DNA of 64,000 bases from Fimenecus sp045543095 (GCA_045543095.1 JAZQMC010000009.1:1-64000), one strand, 5' to 3'; shown: positions 25,698-34,354, counted from the stretch's first letter. Program-made: numbers and translations. Notes: generated by a model from the sequence alone, not told the origin.

Positions 25698-26640
25698 TCT
25701 GTACTACCTCCTGAGGATACCATTTTTCATCATTCTTATAAGGATTTTCTAATCCGTGCTTATCATACCAAAGCTGTGGATATTTGGGATTTTTATTAAC
25801 CTTGGCATTTTCCACATTAACCTCTACACTTTCACCATCACGTACCATACGGGCAATAACAACTAATCTTGCATCTGCACGATATGTTGTTTTACCATAT
25901 TTGTTTTTAAGGTCAAGAGCTCTGACACAAGTTGATAAAACAAGCATTTTATCATCATCATTTATATCAACATCAGTTGTATAAAGTCTGCGTTTATTAA
26001 CCTCGTCAATAAATCCGTCAAAGTTTTCGCCATCCATATAGGGATAAATGTAGTTAAAAATATATCCGTTATCTTCACTTGCGGTTGCATTTGTTATGAA
26101 CACACCGTAAATTTTCCATTTATAATTTGCATCAAGTGTATTAAATTCAATTATGGGTGATTTTTTGTAAAAATCAACATCTTCATACTGAACAAGCTGT
26201 GAAAACATTGTTGTATCATAAGCGTTGTGACCATAAATAATTGTATTTGAATCGAGATTTATCGCGTCGTTACGGTAATCCATAAATATTGCACCGCGAT
26301 AGTCATATTCCTTTTCAAAATTGTGGTTAAGATAATAATCATTGCTCCCACTTTGAACAACAGGATGATTAATTTTTGTATTAGGTACTTTTATCCACCC
26401 AACAAGGTCATCATTTTGCTTAAGTACAGGCGAATAATCCGGCACAACATCATCTTCAGTTTCTTCATTTTGTGATGTGGAATTAGTAACAAGATTTGAA
26501 AGGTCTTCATAACCTTTTTCATTGTTATTGATTTCAACAAAATGCTTAATAACAAGCGAAGCAGAAAAGATGAAGACAACAATACAAATAGCCAAAAGAA
26601 ATGCTCTGCCCTTGCCTATTCTATTTTTTTTGTTAGCCAA
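25687..26640 (-). CDS. Class B sortase
   Basis: A 317-residue membrane-anchored transpeptidase with an N-terminal helix (AFLLAICIVVFIFSASLVI). The sortase domain carries the His in TIIYGHNAYD, the Cys in MLVLSTCVRAL and the Arg in ADARLVVIARMVR. A C-terminal extension, KYPQLWYDKHGLENPYKNDE, lies beyond the usual end and is shared with the tandem neighbour, indicating duplication. It starts two bases after the pncC stop, so both are probably co-transcribed from further upstream. Confidence 0.92.
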   Translation of the reverse strand: MANKKNRIGKGRAFLLAICIVVFIFSASLVIKHFVEINNNEKGYEDLSNLVTNSTSQNEETEDDVVPDYSPVLKQNDDLVGWIKVPNTKINHPVVQSGSNDYYLNHNFEKEYDYRGAIFMDYRNDAINLDSNTIIYGHNAYDTTMFSQLVQYEDVDFYKKSPIIEFNTLDANYKWKIYGVFITNATASEDNGYIFNYIYPYMDGENFDGFIDEVNKRRLYTTDVDINDDDKMLVLSTCVRALDLKNKYGKTTYRADARLVVIARMVRDGESVEVNVENAKVNKNPKYPQLWYDKHGLENPYKNDEKWYPQEVVQNEQ

Positions 26641-26642
26641 AA

Positions 26643-27122
26643 TTATTCACCTGCCTTCTGTAAAATCATTTTAAAAGCCTCATCTGATGCACTAATGCGG
26701 TTATTATTTCTTATATCATAATCAAAATCATTATTAAGACATTTTGTTACTGTTGTGTTGCCATCCGATACTGCGAGCCAAATAAGACCAACAGGTTTGG
26801 ATGTATTATCAGACATAGGTCCTGCGATACCTGAAACAGAAACTGCAATATCTGCACCTGAGATTTCAAGAACACCTTTTACCATTTCACGTACAGTCTG
26901 TTCGCTGACTGCACCAAATTTTTCGAGTGTTTCGTGCTTTACGCCGAGCACTTTTTCTTTTATTTCGTTGCTGTAACTTACAATTCCGCAACTGAACACA
27001 GATGAAGAACCGCTTACATCGGTAATTCTTTTTGCAATTAAGCCACCCGTACAGGACTCTGCACAAGCCATTACCATATTTTTCTCTTTTAAAAGCTTAA
27101 CGGTTCTTTCTTCAAGTGCCAT
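26643..27122 (-). CDS. pncC: Nicotinamide-nucleotide amidohydrolase PncC (CinA C-terminal family)
   Basis: A 159-residue stand-alone CinA C-terminal domain. It has the intact motif ACAESCTGGLIAKRITDVSG, then CGIVSYSNEIKEKVLGV, FGAVSEQTVREMVKGV and ADIAVSVSGIAGP. PncC deamidates nicotinamide mononucleotide to nicotinate mononucleotide in NAD recycling, which agrees with nadE and a PnuC-type transporter elsewhere in the window. The gene follows thiI by 11 bases. It contrasts with the degenerate CinA-like module three genes downstream. Confidence 0.92.
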   Translation of the reverse strand: MALEERTVKLLKEKNMVMACAESCTGGLIAKRITDVSGSSSVFSCGIVSYSNEIKEKVLGVKHETLEKFGAVSEQTVREMVKGVLEISGADIAVSVSGIAGPMSDNTSKPVGLIWLAVSDGNTTVTKCLNNDFDYDIRNNNRISASDEAFKMILQKAGE

Positions 27123-27133
27123 TATAAATTACC

Positions 27134-28306
27134 TTAATAACAAATATTTTTAATTGTTGTGTTCTCAACAGCTCTTTCAATAAGAGCTTCTACATCCAAT
27201 GCTTTTTCTGCATTTTCAAGAATTGAAATCTGCGGTTTAGTTTTAGGGTGTTTAGGAGTAAATACCGTGCAACAATCTTCGTAAGGTTCAATTGAAATGT
27301 CAAAAGTATCGATTTTTCTTGAAACCTTGATAATTTCATCCTTATCAAGACCAATAAGAGGACGGAATACAGGCATATCAACTACCGCATCAGTACAAGC
27401 AAGAGCATTAAGAGTCTGACTTGCAACCTGACCAAGACTTTCACCTGTTATAAGTGCTTTACAATCTTCTTTTTCTGCAATACGCTGTGCAATTCTCATC
27501 ATAAAGCGACGCATAATGAGTGTGAATAAATCTTCGGGACAATTATCACGAATTGCCTCTTGAATTTCGGTAAAACCAACTGTTAACAAACAAATATTAC
27601 CGCTATATTTTGAAACTTTACGAAGAAGATTATGAACTTTTTCTTCTGATTGCGGTGAAGTATATGGTGGTGATGCAAAATGAATTGCAGTAAGTGACAA
27701 TCCCCTCTTTGCCATCATATATGCGGCAACTGGGCTGTCAATTCCGCCTGAAATCAAAATCGCTGATTTTCCCGCTGTGCCCGTGGGCATTCCGCCGGCA
27801 CCCTTAGTCTGATTACCACGGATAAATGCAAATTTTTCGCGGATTTCAATAGTTACAAGAATATCGGGATTTCTCACATCAACCTTAAGATGAGGGAATT
27901 TTCCGAGAATCGCACCGCCAACTTCTGCAGAAATCTGAGGTGAAGTCAATGGGAATTTTTTATCTGAACGCTTTCCCTCAACCTTAAATGTTTTAGCATT
28001 TTTGAGTTGTTCTGCAAGATAATCAGGTGCATTTTCGAGAATTTCGTTCATATCCTTTTCAACCTGCAAAGCTCTTGAATATGCAGCAATACCGAAAACA
28101 TGACCAATTCGCTCGCTAACCTCGTCCATATCGATATAATCGTCCATTGGAATTACGGTAACTGTTGACTGCTCTTTTCTGTATTCAAACTCGCCAAGAG
28201 GTTTAATTCTGCGACGAATATTCTTAATTAATATATCTTCAAAAGTTGAACGGTTAAGACCTTTGAGTGCCAACTCACCGTTCTTTATAAGTATGATTTC
28301 TTTCAT
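27134..28306 (-). CDS. thiI: tRNA 4-thiouridine sulfurtransferase ThiI
   Basis: A 390-residue enzyme with an N-terminal ferredoxin-like/THUMP region (residues 1-165) and a PP-loop ATPase domain with ILISGGIDSPVAAYMMAKRG. It adenylates uridine 8 in tRNA and inserts sulfur. A conserved Cys is present in CCTVFTPKHPKTKP; there is no rhodanese extension, as is common in Firmicutes. It starts two bases after the cysteine desulfurase gene, its likely sulfur donor. Confidence 0.95.
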   Translation of the reverse strand: MKEIILIKNGELALKGLNRSTFEDILIKNIRRRIKPLGEFEYRKEQSTVTVIPMDDYIDMDEVSERIGHVFGIAAYSRALQVEKDMNEILENAPDYLAEQLKNAKTFKVEGKRSDKKFPLTSPQISAEVGGAILGKFPHLKVDVRNPDILVTIEIREKFAFIRGNQTKGAGGMPTGTAGKSAILISGGIDSPVAAYMMAKRGLSLTAIHFASPPYTSPQSEEKVHNLLRKVSKYSGNICLLTVGFTEIQEAIRDNCPEDLFTLIMRRFMMRIAQRIAEKEDCKALITGESLGQVASQTLNALACTDAVVDMPVFRPLIGLDKDEIIKVSRKIDTFDISIEPYEDCCTVFTPKHPKTKPQISILENAEKALDVEALIERAVENTTIKNICY

Positions 28307-28308
28307 TT

Positions 28309-29436
28309 CTATCTCCTGACTCTTTTTATGGTTTCAACTATTCCATTATACAACAAATCCATATCTTTTGTGGTGGTAGTTTTTGACAAACTTATACGAA
28401 TTGCACTATCAATTCTTTTAGGGTCTATACCCATAGCGGTCAAAACATCACTTCTATGCCCTTTAGCACAAGCAGAGCCCGCAGAAACGTAAATCCCCAT
28501 TGAAGAAAGAGAGTTAAGCATTACCTGTGATGGAACGCCTTCAATTGAAATATTGATAATATACGGCAATGCATTTTCAGGTGAATTAACATAGACTTTG
28601 TCAAGTTCCGCTATTTTTTCAATAAAATAGCTTTTCACTTTGCTGACATCATCAAGATTTTTTTGAACATTACCAATATCGTTGACCGCAGCTGAAAATG
28701 CACAGATTGCAGGCATTGCTTCAGTACCGGAAACCAGACCATTTTCTTGACCGCCACCGAGAATAGCGGGCATAAGTCGGATTGAATTATTCACATAAAG
28801 TGCACCCGCACCCTTAAGACCGTGAATTTTATGGGCACTCATACTCATTAAGTCAATACCCATTTTTTTAGGCTTTAACGGTATTTTGCCAAATGCTTGA
28901 ACGGCGTCACAATGAAAATATGCTTTAGATTTTTTATCGCGGATAATACCCTTGATTTTGTCAATATCCTGAATTGAACCAATCTCATTATTAACCGCCA
29001 TAACACTTACAAGAATTGTATTCTCATCAACTGCATTTGAAAGCTCACTGAGATTAATTTTACCGTTTTTATCAGGTTTGAGATATACAGGTTCAAAACC
29101 CTGTTCAGATAAAAGGTCGAAATTCTTCAATACACTTGGGTGTTCAAGAAGTGTGGTAATAATCTTTTTGCCCTCTCTTTTCTTTGTGCGGGCAGTTCCC
29201 ATAATAGCGGTATAGTTTGCAATTGTTCCGCTTGGGGTGAAAAAAACTTCGCTATCATTACAAAACAGAAACTTTGCAACGGTGCTTCTCGCATTGTCTA
29301 ATTCTTTCTTTGCATTAAATCCGCCAAGATGAAGAGAAGATGGGTTTTCAAAGGTTTCATTGCACATCTGCAACGCTTTTTTTACCGCCGCTTCACACGG
29401 TTTTGTTGTAGCACTATTATCAAGATAAACGCACAC
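28309..29436 (-). CDS. Cysteine desulfurase (NifS/IscS family)
   Basis: A 375-residue PLP enzyme. It begins VYLDNSATTKPCEAAV and has the PLP-lysine motif MSMSAHKIHGLKGAGALYV and the catalytic loop Cys in SAGSACAKGHRSDVLTAMG. It takes sulfur from cysteine, probably for ThiI, its immediate downstream neighbour. A GTG start at 29436 with GGGAGAGAAG upstream is used. Its own promoter lies at 29475-29503 and probably drives the following genes down to galE. Confidence 0.93.
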   Translation of the reverse strand: MCVYLDNSATTKPCEAAVKKALQMCNETFENPSSLHLGGFNAKKELDNARSTVAKFLFCNDSEVFFTPSGTIANYTAIMGTARTKKREGKKIITTLLEHPSVLKNFDLLSEQGFEPVYLKPDKNGKINLSELSNAVDENTILVSVMAVNNEIGSIQDIDKIKGIIRDKKSKAYFHCDAVQAFGKIPLKPKKMGIDLMSMSAHKIHGLKGAGALYVNNSIRLMPAILGGGQENGLVSGTEAMPAICAFSAAVNDIGNVQKNLDDVSKVKSYFIEKIAELDKVYVNSPENALPYIINISIEGVPSQVMLNSLSSMGIYVSAGSACAKGHRSDVLTAMGIDPKRIDSAIRISLSKTTTTKDMDLLYNGIVETIKRVRR

Positions 29437-29474
29437 GACACTTCTCTCCCATTCTGCATATTAAATCAAAATAC

Positions 29475-29503
29475 ATTATACTACAAAATAGTCTGTTTGG
29501 CAA
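29475..29503 (-). promoter_or_regulatory. Promoter of the desulfurase-thiI-pncC-sortase gene run
   Basis: On the minus strand TTGCCA (29503-29498) and TATAAT (29480-29475) are separated by 17 bases, 39 bases before the GTG start. Confidence 0.65.
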
Positions 29504-29591
29504 ATACAAAATCATATTTTTTACTGCATATTTTTGAATTTTTTGTTAATAATATTGCCAAAACACTTGATTTTTCAAGGGAGAGTAAAAA

Positions 29592-30938
29592 ATGAATGAA
29601 AAACAAATGACAAGACGAGGAAAAATCAGGCTCGGGCTATATATCGGCACGGTTATCACCGTATTGGGAATACTAAGTATTGTGCAAACTGTTAAAGCAC
29701 AAAAATATGAGCGTGAGGCTACTTTAACAAAACAAATGGCGTTACTTTCTTTAGAAGAAAGCCTTAATAATATTTCAACAAATCTTGAAAAAACCATTTA
29801 TGTGAGCACTCCCACAATGCTTGCTGAATTGGGTTCGGATTTATGGCGTGAGACATCTGCCGCAAAGACAAGTCTTTCAATATTGCCTACCGAAGACACA
29901 CATCTTAATAACACCTACAAATTTTTATCACAAATTGGTGAATTTGTAATGTCGCTTCAAAGAAAAAGTGCAACCGGTCAGGAACTGACAACCCAAGAAC
30001 GCGAACAGTTAAAAGAACTGAAAAATTTTTGCATTTCATTAAACGAGCAAGTCAGTAATATGTGCTTTAATTTACAAAACGGAAATTTTAGTTTTGAAGA
30101 TTACAACTCTACCCTGCCACAAGCAAATAGTGAGCTTAACACCTTAAGCCAGAGCCTTGATGATGCCGAACAAGCAATGACGGATTTACCGTCACTTATA
30201 TATGACGGTCCGTTTTCTGACCACATTGACCAAGGTGAGCCAAGATATTTAGCGGGTCTTGATGAAATAAGTGAAAATAAAGCGTTAGAAATTGCACAAA
30301 CTGTTTGTATGGCTGAGGCTGACGGACTTGAATATGTTTATGATGAAAACGGCGACATCCCATGCTATGTTTTTCAAAGCGAAAACTGTACAGTTGCAAT
30401 CACAAAAACAGGCGGTAAACCTCTATATATGATTAGTTCTGATTTTGCGGGCGAAATTCAGTTTGAATATAAAGAAGCAGTTGCAATTGCAAAAAAATAT
30501 TTATCTAAAATCGGTTATCAGAATATGCGAGAGAGCTATTATTTTGCAGAAGACGGTATTTGTACGGTTAATTTCGCCGCTTCTCAGGATGATGTAATTC
30601 TATACCCCGACCTTATAAAAGTCAGCGTAAACCTTTCTAACGGCGAAATAATGTCTTTTGATGCAACAGGATATATTTATAACCATCAAAAAAGAGAAAA
30701 TCTTAATGCAACAATTAGCCGTGCACAAGCTGAAGCGACTCTTAACGGCAGTCTTGAGATTATTGACACACAGCTTTGTGTAATTCCTACCGATTGGCAA
30801 ACCGAGAAATACTGTTATGAAATTCATTGTAAAACTGACGAAGAACAAGAATTGTTGGTTTATGTAGATTGCGAAACGGGCGAAGAAGACAATATTCTTA
30901 TTTTGCTTTACAGCGACGGCGGCGTGCTTACAAAATAG
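29592..30938 (+). CDS. ypeB: Germination protein YpeB
   Basis: A 448-residue protein with an N-terminal signal-anchor (LGLYIGTVITVLGILSIVQT), a helical region (residues 35-200) and repeated PepSY-like domains in the C-terminal half (NKALEIAQTVCMAEADGLEY, YKEAVAIAKKYLSKIG, AQAEATLNGSLEIIDTQLCV). YpeB is needed for placement and stability of the cortex-lytic enzyme SleB in spores. No sleB is adjacent, although the pair usually occurs together. AAGGGAGAG precedes the ATG. It indicates a spore former. Confidence 0.9.
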   Translation: MNEKQMTRRGKIRLGLYIGTVITVLGILSIVQTVKAQKYEREATLTKQMALLSLEESLNNISTNLEKTIYVSTPTMLAELGSDLWRETSAAKTSLSILPTEDTHLNNTYKFLSQIGEFVMSLQRKSATGQELTTQEREQLKELKNFCISLNEQVSNMCFNLQNGNFSFEDYNSTLPQANSELNTLSQSLDDAEQAMTDLPSLIYDGPFSDHIDQGEPRYLAGLDEISENKALEIAQTVCMAEADGLEYVYDENGDIPCYVFQSENCTVAITKTGGKPLYMISSDFAGEIQFEYKEAVAIAKKYLSKIGYQNMRESYYFAEDGICTVNFAASQDDVILYPDLIKVSVNLSNGEIMSFDATGYIYNHQKRENLNATISRAQAEATLNGSLEIIDTQLCVIPTDWQTEKYCYEIHCKTDEEQELLVYVDCETGEEDNILILLYSDGGVLTK

Positions 30939-30995
30939 TATAAACCGTCACTTAAAAGAAATAATAATAACACCACTATTTAAGGAGGGATAATT

Positions 30996-31340
30996 ATGAA
31001 AAAAGCAGCTATAGTTATGGTGATGATTACAGCACTTCTTTGCGTATTCCTTGTTGGTTGCACAGATGCTGAAGATGGTAAGGTAAGTGACACAAATTCA
31101 AGCACATCATCAACAACTACAAGTACTACAAGAAACAATACAACCAATAACAACAGTACAACCAATGGCAATAACAACAATTCCAATGGTGGAAATGCCA
31201 TAGGCGAAGTTGGTGATGACATTGGAAATGCTGTAAGTAATGTAGGTGATGCTGTTGGTGATGTAGGCAATGCCGCAGGCGATGCAATAGGCGGTATTGG
31301 TGAGGCAGTGTCCGATGCAGGTAGAAATATGGGAAACTAA
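30996..31340 (+). CDS. Small lipoprotein with glycine-rich seven-residue repeats
   Basis: A 114-residue protein with a lipoprotein signal (LLCVFLVGC, Cys at about 22), a Ser/Thr/Asn-rich linker and a C-terminal half built from seven-residue units such as IGEVGDD, IGNAVSN, VGDAVGD and VGNAAGD. AAGGAGG lies upstream. It lies 57 bases after ypeB on the same strand and before a terminator, so it may share the spore-related transcript. I do not recognise a named family. Confidence 0.75.
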   Translation: MKKAAIVMVMITALLCVFLVGCTDAEDGKVSDTNSSTSSTTTSTTRNNTTNNNSTTNGNNNNSNGGNAIGEVGDDIGNAVSNVGDAVGDVGNAAGDAIGGIGEAVSDAGRNMGN

Positions 31341-31360
31341 ATAAATTATTAATAAAAAAT

Positions 31361-31396
31361 AAAACCGATGTCATCACAACATCGGTTTTGTTTTAC
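31361..31396. terminator. Bidirectional terminator after the repeat lipoprotein gene
   Basis: AAAACCGATGT (31361-31371) pairs with ACATCGGTTTT (31379-31389), giving T-runs in both directions. It lies between converging genes. Confidence 0.85.
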
Positions 31397-32082
31397 ATAT
31401 TTATATTTTGTTTTCTCTCCATATTTTTCCAGTTTATAAAACCATACATATCATTTACAAAGAACACTATAAAGCAAATAACTACCGATAAATATGATAT
31501 ATCAGTTATTGACGCTAACACCCACAAAATGATTAGCACCAAGTCATTCATAGCATAAGCCAATGCAAAATACGGACTTCTTCTGAAAGTGAGATAAACA
31601 GCAATAAAGCTTGTTGTAACTGATATTGTGCTTGGTATTATATTCGCAGTATTAAAATGTTTTAAAATGAAATAAAATATAATTGTCACAACTGTAGTAA
31701 GTGCAAACATAAACGCAATTTCTTTTTTAGATAATTCGTTAACCTTAACTTCTGCTTTACCTTTCTCAAAAGGATTTTTCAGCCAAGAAATCAGTGCAAA
31801 AAATGCCATTGGCATTGTCATTCCAAGGTATGTAATCATTTCGCCATAATAAGAAAAGCTATAAGAAATAAAGCCATAAAGAATAGAAAAAACTATTGTT
31901 AAAAACTGACCGATTGGATTACCTTTTGCATTGAAGATTAAAAACGTTGCACCAATAATTGATGCTAATAGTGTTAAATAATTTTCTCTGTCAAAAATAC
32001 AAAAAGAGATTGTTATTAATAATATAGACGACATCCATAAGCCAATTTCAAATTTTGTAAAATAGTTTACTAATCTTTTCAT
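31393..32082 (-). CDS. PnuC family vitamin transporter
   Basis: A 229-residue membrane protein with about seven helices and the PnuC-like features GNPIGQFLTIVFSILYGF and, near the end, FVNDMYGFINWKNME. The family takes up nicotinamide riboside (PnuC), thiamine (PnuT) or riboflavin (PnuX). With nadE and pncC in the window, nicotinamide riboside is plausible but not shown. GAGGTGA precedes the ATG. The leader between the bile salt hydrolase stop and this start folds into alternative hairpins ending in a T-run. Confidence 0.85.
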   Translation of the reverse strand: MKRLVNYFTKFEIGLWMSSILLITISFCIFDRENYLTLLASIIGATFLIFNAKGNPIGQFLTIVFSILYGFISYSFSYYGEMITYLGMTMPMAFFALISWLKNPFEKGKAEVKVNELSKKEIAFMFALTTVVTIIFYFILKHFNTANIIPSTISVTTSFIAVYLTFRRSPYFALAYAMNDLVLIILWVLASITDISYLSVVICFIVFFVNDMYGFINWKNMERKQNINM

Positions 32083-32091
32083 AATTCACCT

Positions 32092-32177
32092 CAAAAAAAA
32101 TAACATCCGTACGACATGTCTTCAAAGACCTAACGACATATCAACGGATGCTTTGCATCTCACTACCCGGTGGCAGT
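32092..32177 (-). promoter_or_regulatory. Structured leader/terminator before the PnuC-type gene (candidate attenuator)
   Basis: On the minus strand the RNA reads: hairpin ACTGCC-ACCG-GGTAGT (32177-32162), hairpin GATGC-AAA-GCATC (32059-series: 32159-32147), then CATCCGT opposite ACGGATG (32150-32144 with 32110-32104), enclosing GTCTTTGAAGAC, followed by TTATTTTTTTT. The second and third helices share bases, so they exclude each other, as in an antiterminator/terminator pair. It may be a riboswitch or just the terminator of the upstream gene. Confidence 0.5.
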
Positions 32178-32183
32178 ATTTAT

Positions 32184-33155
32184 TTAATTTTGATAATTAA
32201 TTTGTTGCTCGTTAACCAGATTATATATTATAAGTCCATTTCTGTCAAGATTTTCTCGATGTAAATCCACGGCAGAAAGTTGACAATTTTCATAAGTTTT
32301 GTAATAATAAATGCCCTTATCGGTATTGCAACAGGAAGAATATGCAGTTTTTTCAAAAGTATCTTCAACACGAACACAACCTCTTGTTTGCGAAACACTA
32401 TCAAGAATATGAAAAAACTGACTTATGCCCTCATTTTCTGTTTCACCGCATACTGAATTAAGCCGTGTAAATGATGCTCTTACAAACCGTGACATTGATG
32501 ACAAATCGCCCGGCATTCCCAATGCACCCATTCCCCTGCTGTATTTATAGAAATCAAAGCCCTCGGAAAATCGTGTTTCGGGTTCTTCTCGAGTTAAACT
32601 CATATAGTTGTTAAGATTAAACATCTGCATAGGGAATTCAGGGTTATTGGTAAGCACGTGAACGGGGTTATAATAGATTTTAAGTCCCTCTTCTACACAT
32701 TCAACGGTAATTGAATAATCGCGGTCAGAAAGCATCCAATGAAGTGGTGCGGAATGATAATTCTCATTAAAGTCCATTGCCACGATATTAGTTTTTTGTA
32801 ATAAATCTTTTGCTTCGTCAACGCTTGCACAATTACTCAAAACCCAAGGAATTAGTTCAAATGCACCGATATTATGTCTGCCATCCACAGGCTCTTCATA
32901 ATTAGCAGTTTCGGGAAAATTAAGTCCCGCCATTGAAAGTCCCTTTTCATTAGTAGCGTCAAAATAAAGCGGATAGCTGTCTGCAACAACACCGATACCA
33001 ATTATTGCATAATGGTTTTCTATTGATTTTTCAAGCCTGAAATTAAACGGAAATTTTCGCGGAGTGACAATAACTTTTTCACCATAAGAACACTCAACAT
33101 CCAATGTTCGCCCGAAATAGTGATATTTTGATTGGAATGAAACTGCCGTACACAT
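32184..33155 (-). CDS. bsh: Choloylglycine (bile salt) hydrolase family protein
   Basis: A 323-residue Ntn hydrolase. I chose the ATG at 33155 so that Cys2 (MCTAVSFQSKYHYFGRTLDV) becomes the N-terminal nucleophile after Met removal. The Arg and Asp of FGRTLD, an Asn in GLNFPETANY, NN in VLTNNPEF and the Arg in SRFVRASFTRLNS fit the active-site residues of bile salt hydrolases. It should cleave glycine- or taurine-conjugated bile acids in the cytoplasm; penicillin V acylase activity is an alternative. A perfect hairpin covers the start codon. An MFS transporter lies directly upstream. Confidence 0.9.
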   Translation of the reverse strand: MCTAVSFQSKYHYFGRTLDVECSYGEKVIVTPRKFPFNFRLEKSIENHYAIIGIGVVADSYPLYFDATNEKGLSMAGLNFPETANYEEPVDGRHNIGAFELIPWVLSNCASVDEAKDLLQKTNIVAMDFNENYHSAPLHWMLSDRDYSITVECVEEGLKIYYNPVHVLTNNPEFPMQMFNLNNYMSLTREEPETRFSEGFDFYKYSRGMGALGMPGDLSSMSRFVRASFTRLNSVCGETENEGISQFFHILDSVSQTRGCVRVEDTFEKTAYSSCCNTDKGIYYYKTYENCQLSAVDLHRENLDRNGLIIYNLVNEQQINYQN

Positions 33156-33186
33156 AATAATCACAACCTTTTTTGATTATTATGTG
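33151..33186 (-). promoter_or_regulatory. Perfect 13-bp hairpin over the bsh start codon
   Basis: CACATAATAATCA (33151-33163 on the plus strand) is exactly complementary to TGATTATTATGTG (33174-33186), with a 10-base loop. In the minus-strand RNA, the ribosome site AAAAGGTTG lies in the loop and the AUG (33155-33153) in the 3' arm. No T-run follows, so a translational role is more likely than termination. Confidence 0.6.
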
Positions 33187-33193
33187 TAAAAAT

Positions 33194-34354
33194 TTATTTT
33201 TTAAGCTTTTTAATTGTAATTTCGTTTGCAACAAAAACGCCAACACAAAGAGCAAACAGTACAAAAGTTGTTATTTTGAATGTTGTTGCAGTTGCTACAA
33301 AGCCAAAAATCAACTGCACGCCAAAGCCTATTGCATAAGCACCACCCATATGAAAGCCTGTAATATCGGCTGAATATTCAGTACCAAATCTATCGGGTAC
33401 ACTATGTAAAACACTTGGAAAAATTGGACCGAAACCTACACCAATAAGTAAAAGTCCTAAAAGTGAAATTTCACCAATTGGTAAAGCCAAAAGTATAATT
33501 CCAATAAAAGATGTTGCAACACCTAAGCGAATCATTGTGTTATCAGATGCTTTCATTGAAATGAAACCTGAAATAATTCTACCCACTGTAATTCCGCAGA
33601 AATATAAAGAAATCCATTTAGCCGCTTCATCAGGTTGTAAAGTATGAATATGAACGAGGTATGACGCACCCCAAGTGCCTATAAGAAACTCCATACTACA
33701 ATAAAGACCTTGTGAAAGAAGACTTGTAAATACACCTTTTATTTTTAATATTTCAATAAGACTTTTTTTATTTTCATTAGAAACTTCTTCTGACTCGTTA
33801 TCTTCTTTGACTTGTCGCCATCTTTTAAGGGAAAAAGCAATAACAATTGCTACCGATAACTGTAGCATTGCGATTACACGATAACCATTACGCCACGAGC
33901 CTGCTTCGTCTGATAAAAAATAAGATAATATAAGCGGGCTTATAGTAACACCAACACCCCAAAAAGCGTGAAGCCAATTCATGTGTTGAGCTTTATAATG
34001 AAGTGAAACAAAATTATTAAGTGCGGTATCAATTACGCCTGCGCCATAACCTAAAACTACTGCTCCAAGCATCATAACAACAATATTAGGCGAAAAGCTC
34101 ATAATCAAAAGACCTAATACAGTAAGCAATGTAGAAACAAGTGTAACTAATGGTGTACCAAATTTTCGTATAACTTTACCAGCAATAAAGCTAACACCAC
34201 CTACACAAAAACCTGTAATTATTCCATAAAGAGAAGCAAAGCTTTCTTGAATCGCAAAATCTTTATGAACAACCGGCCAAGCTGCACCAAACAAAGAATC
34301 AGGCAAGCCAAGAGAAATAAAAACAATATAGATTATAACTAAAATAAATGTCAT
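33194..34354 (-). CDS. MFS transporter
   Basis: A 386-residue protein with about 12 helices, a GLPDSLFGAAWPVVHKDF start and central loop KRWRQVKEDNESEEVSNENK. Conserved turns include GKVIRKFGTPLV and VGFGPIFPSVLHSVPDRFG. The family carries sugars, drugs or organic anions. The start is the ATG at 34354, after GAGGTG. Its stop lies 38 bases before the bile salt hydrolase start on the same strand, suggesting a possible functional link with bile acids or their conjugates, which is untested. Confidence 0.88.
   Translation of the reverse strand: MTFILVIIYIVFISLGLPDSLFGAAWPVVHKDFAIQESFASLYGIITGFCVGGVSFIAGKVIRKFGTPLVTLVSTLLTVLGLLIMSFSPNIVVMMLGAVVLGYGAGVIDTALNNFVSLHYKAQHMNWLHAFWGVGVTISPLILSYFLSDEAGSWRNGYRVIAMLQLSVAIVIAFSLKRWRQVKEDNESEEVSNENKKSLIEILKIKGVFTSLLSQGLYCSMEFLIGTWGASYLVHIHTLQPDEAAKWISLYFCGITVGRIISGFISMKASDNTMIRLGVATSFIGIILLALPIGEISLLGLLLIGVGFGPIFPSVLHSVPDRFGTEYSADITGFHMGGAYAIGFGVQLIFGFVATATTFKITTFVLFALCVGVFVANEITIKKLKK

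Noticed and set aside
25243..25752. 169-residue plus-strand open frame over the sortase gene
   Set aside because: The opposite strand carries a clear sortase with catalytic residues; this frame is its mirror.
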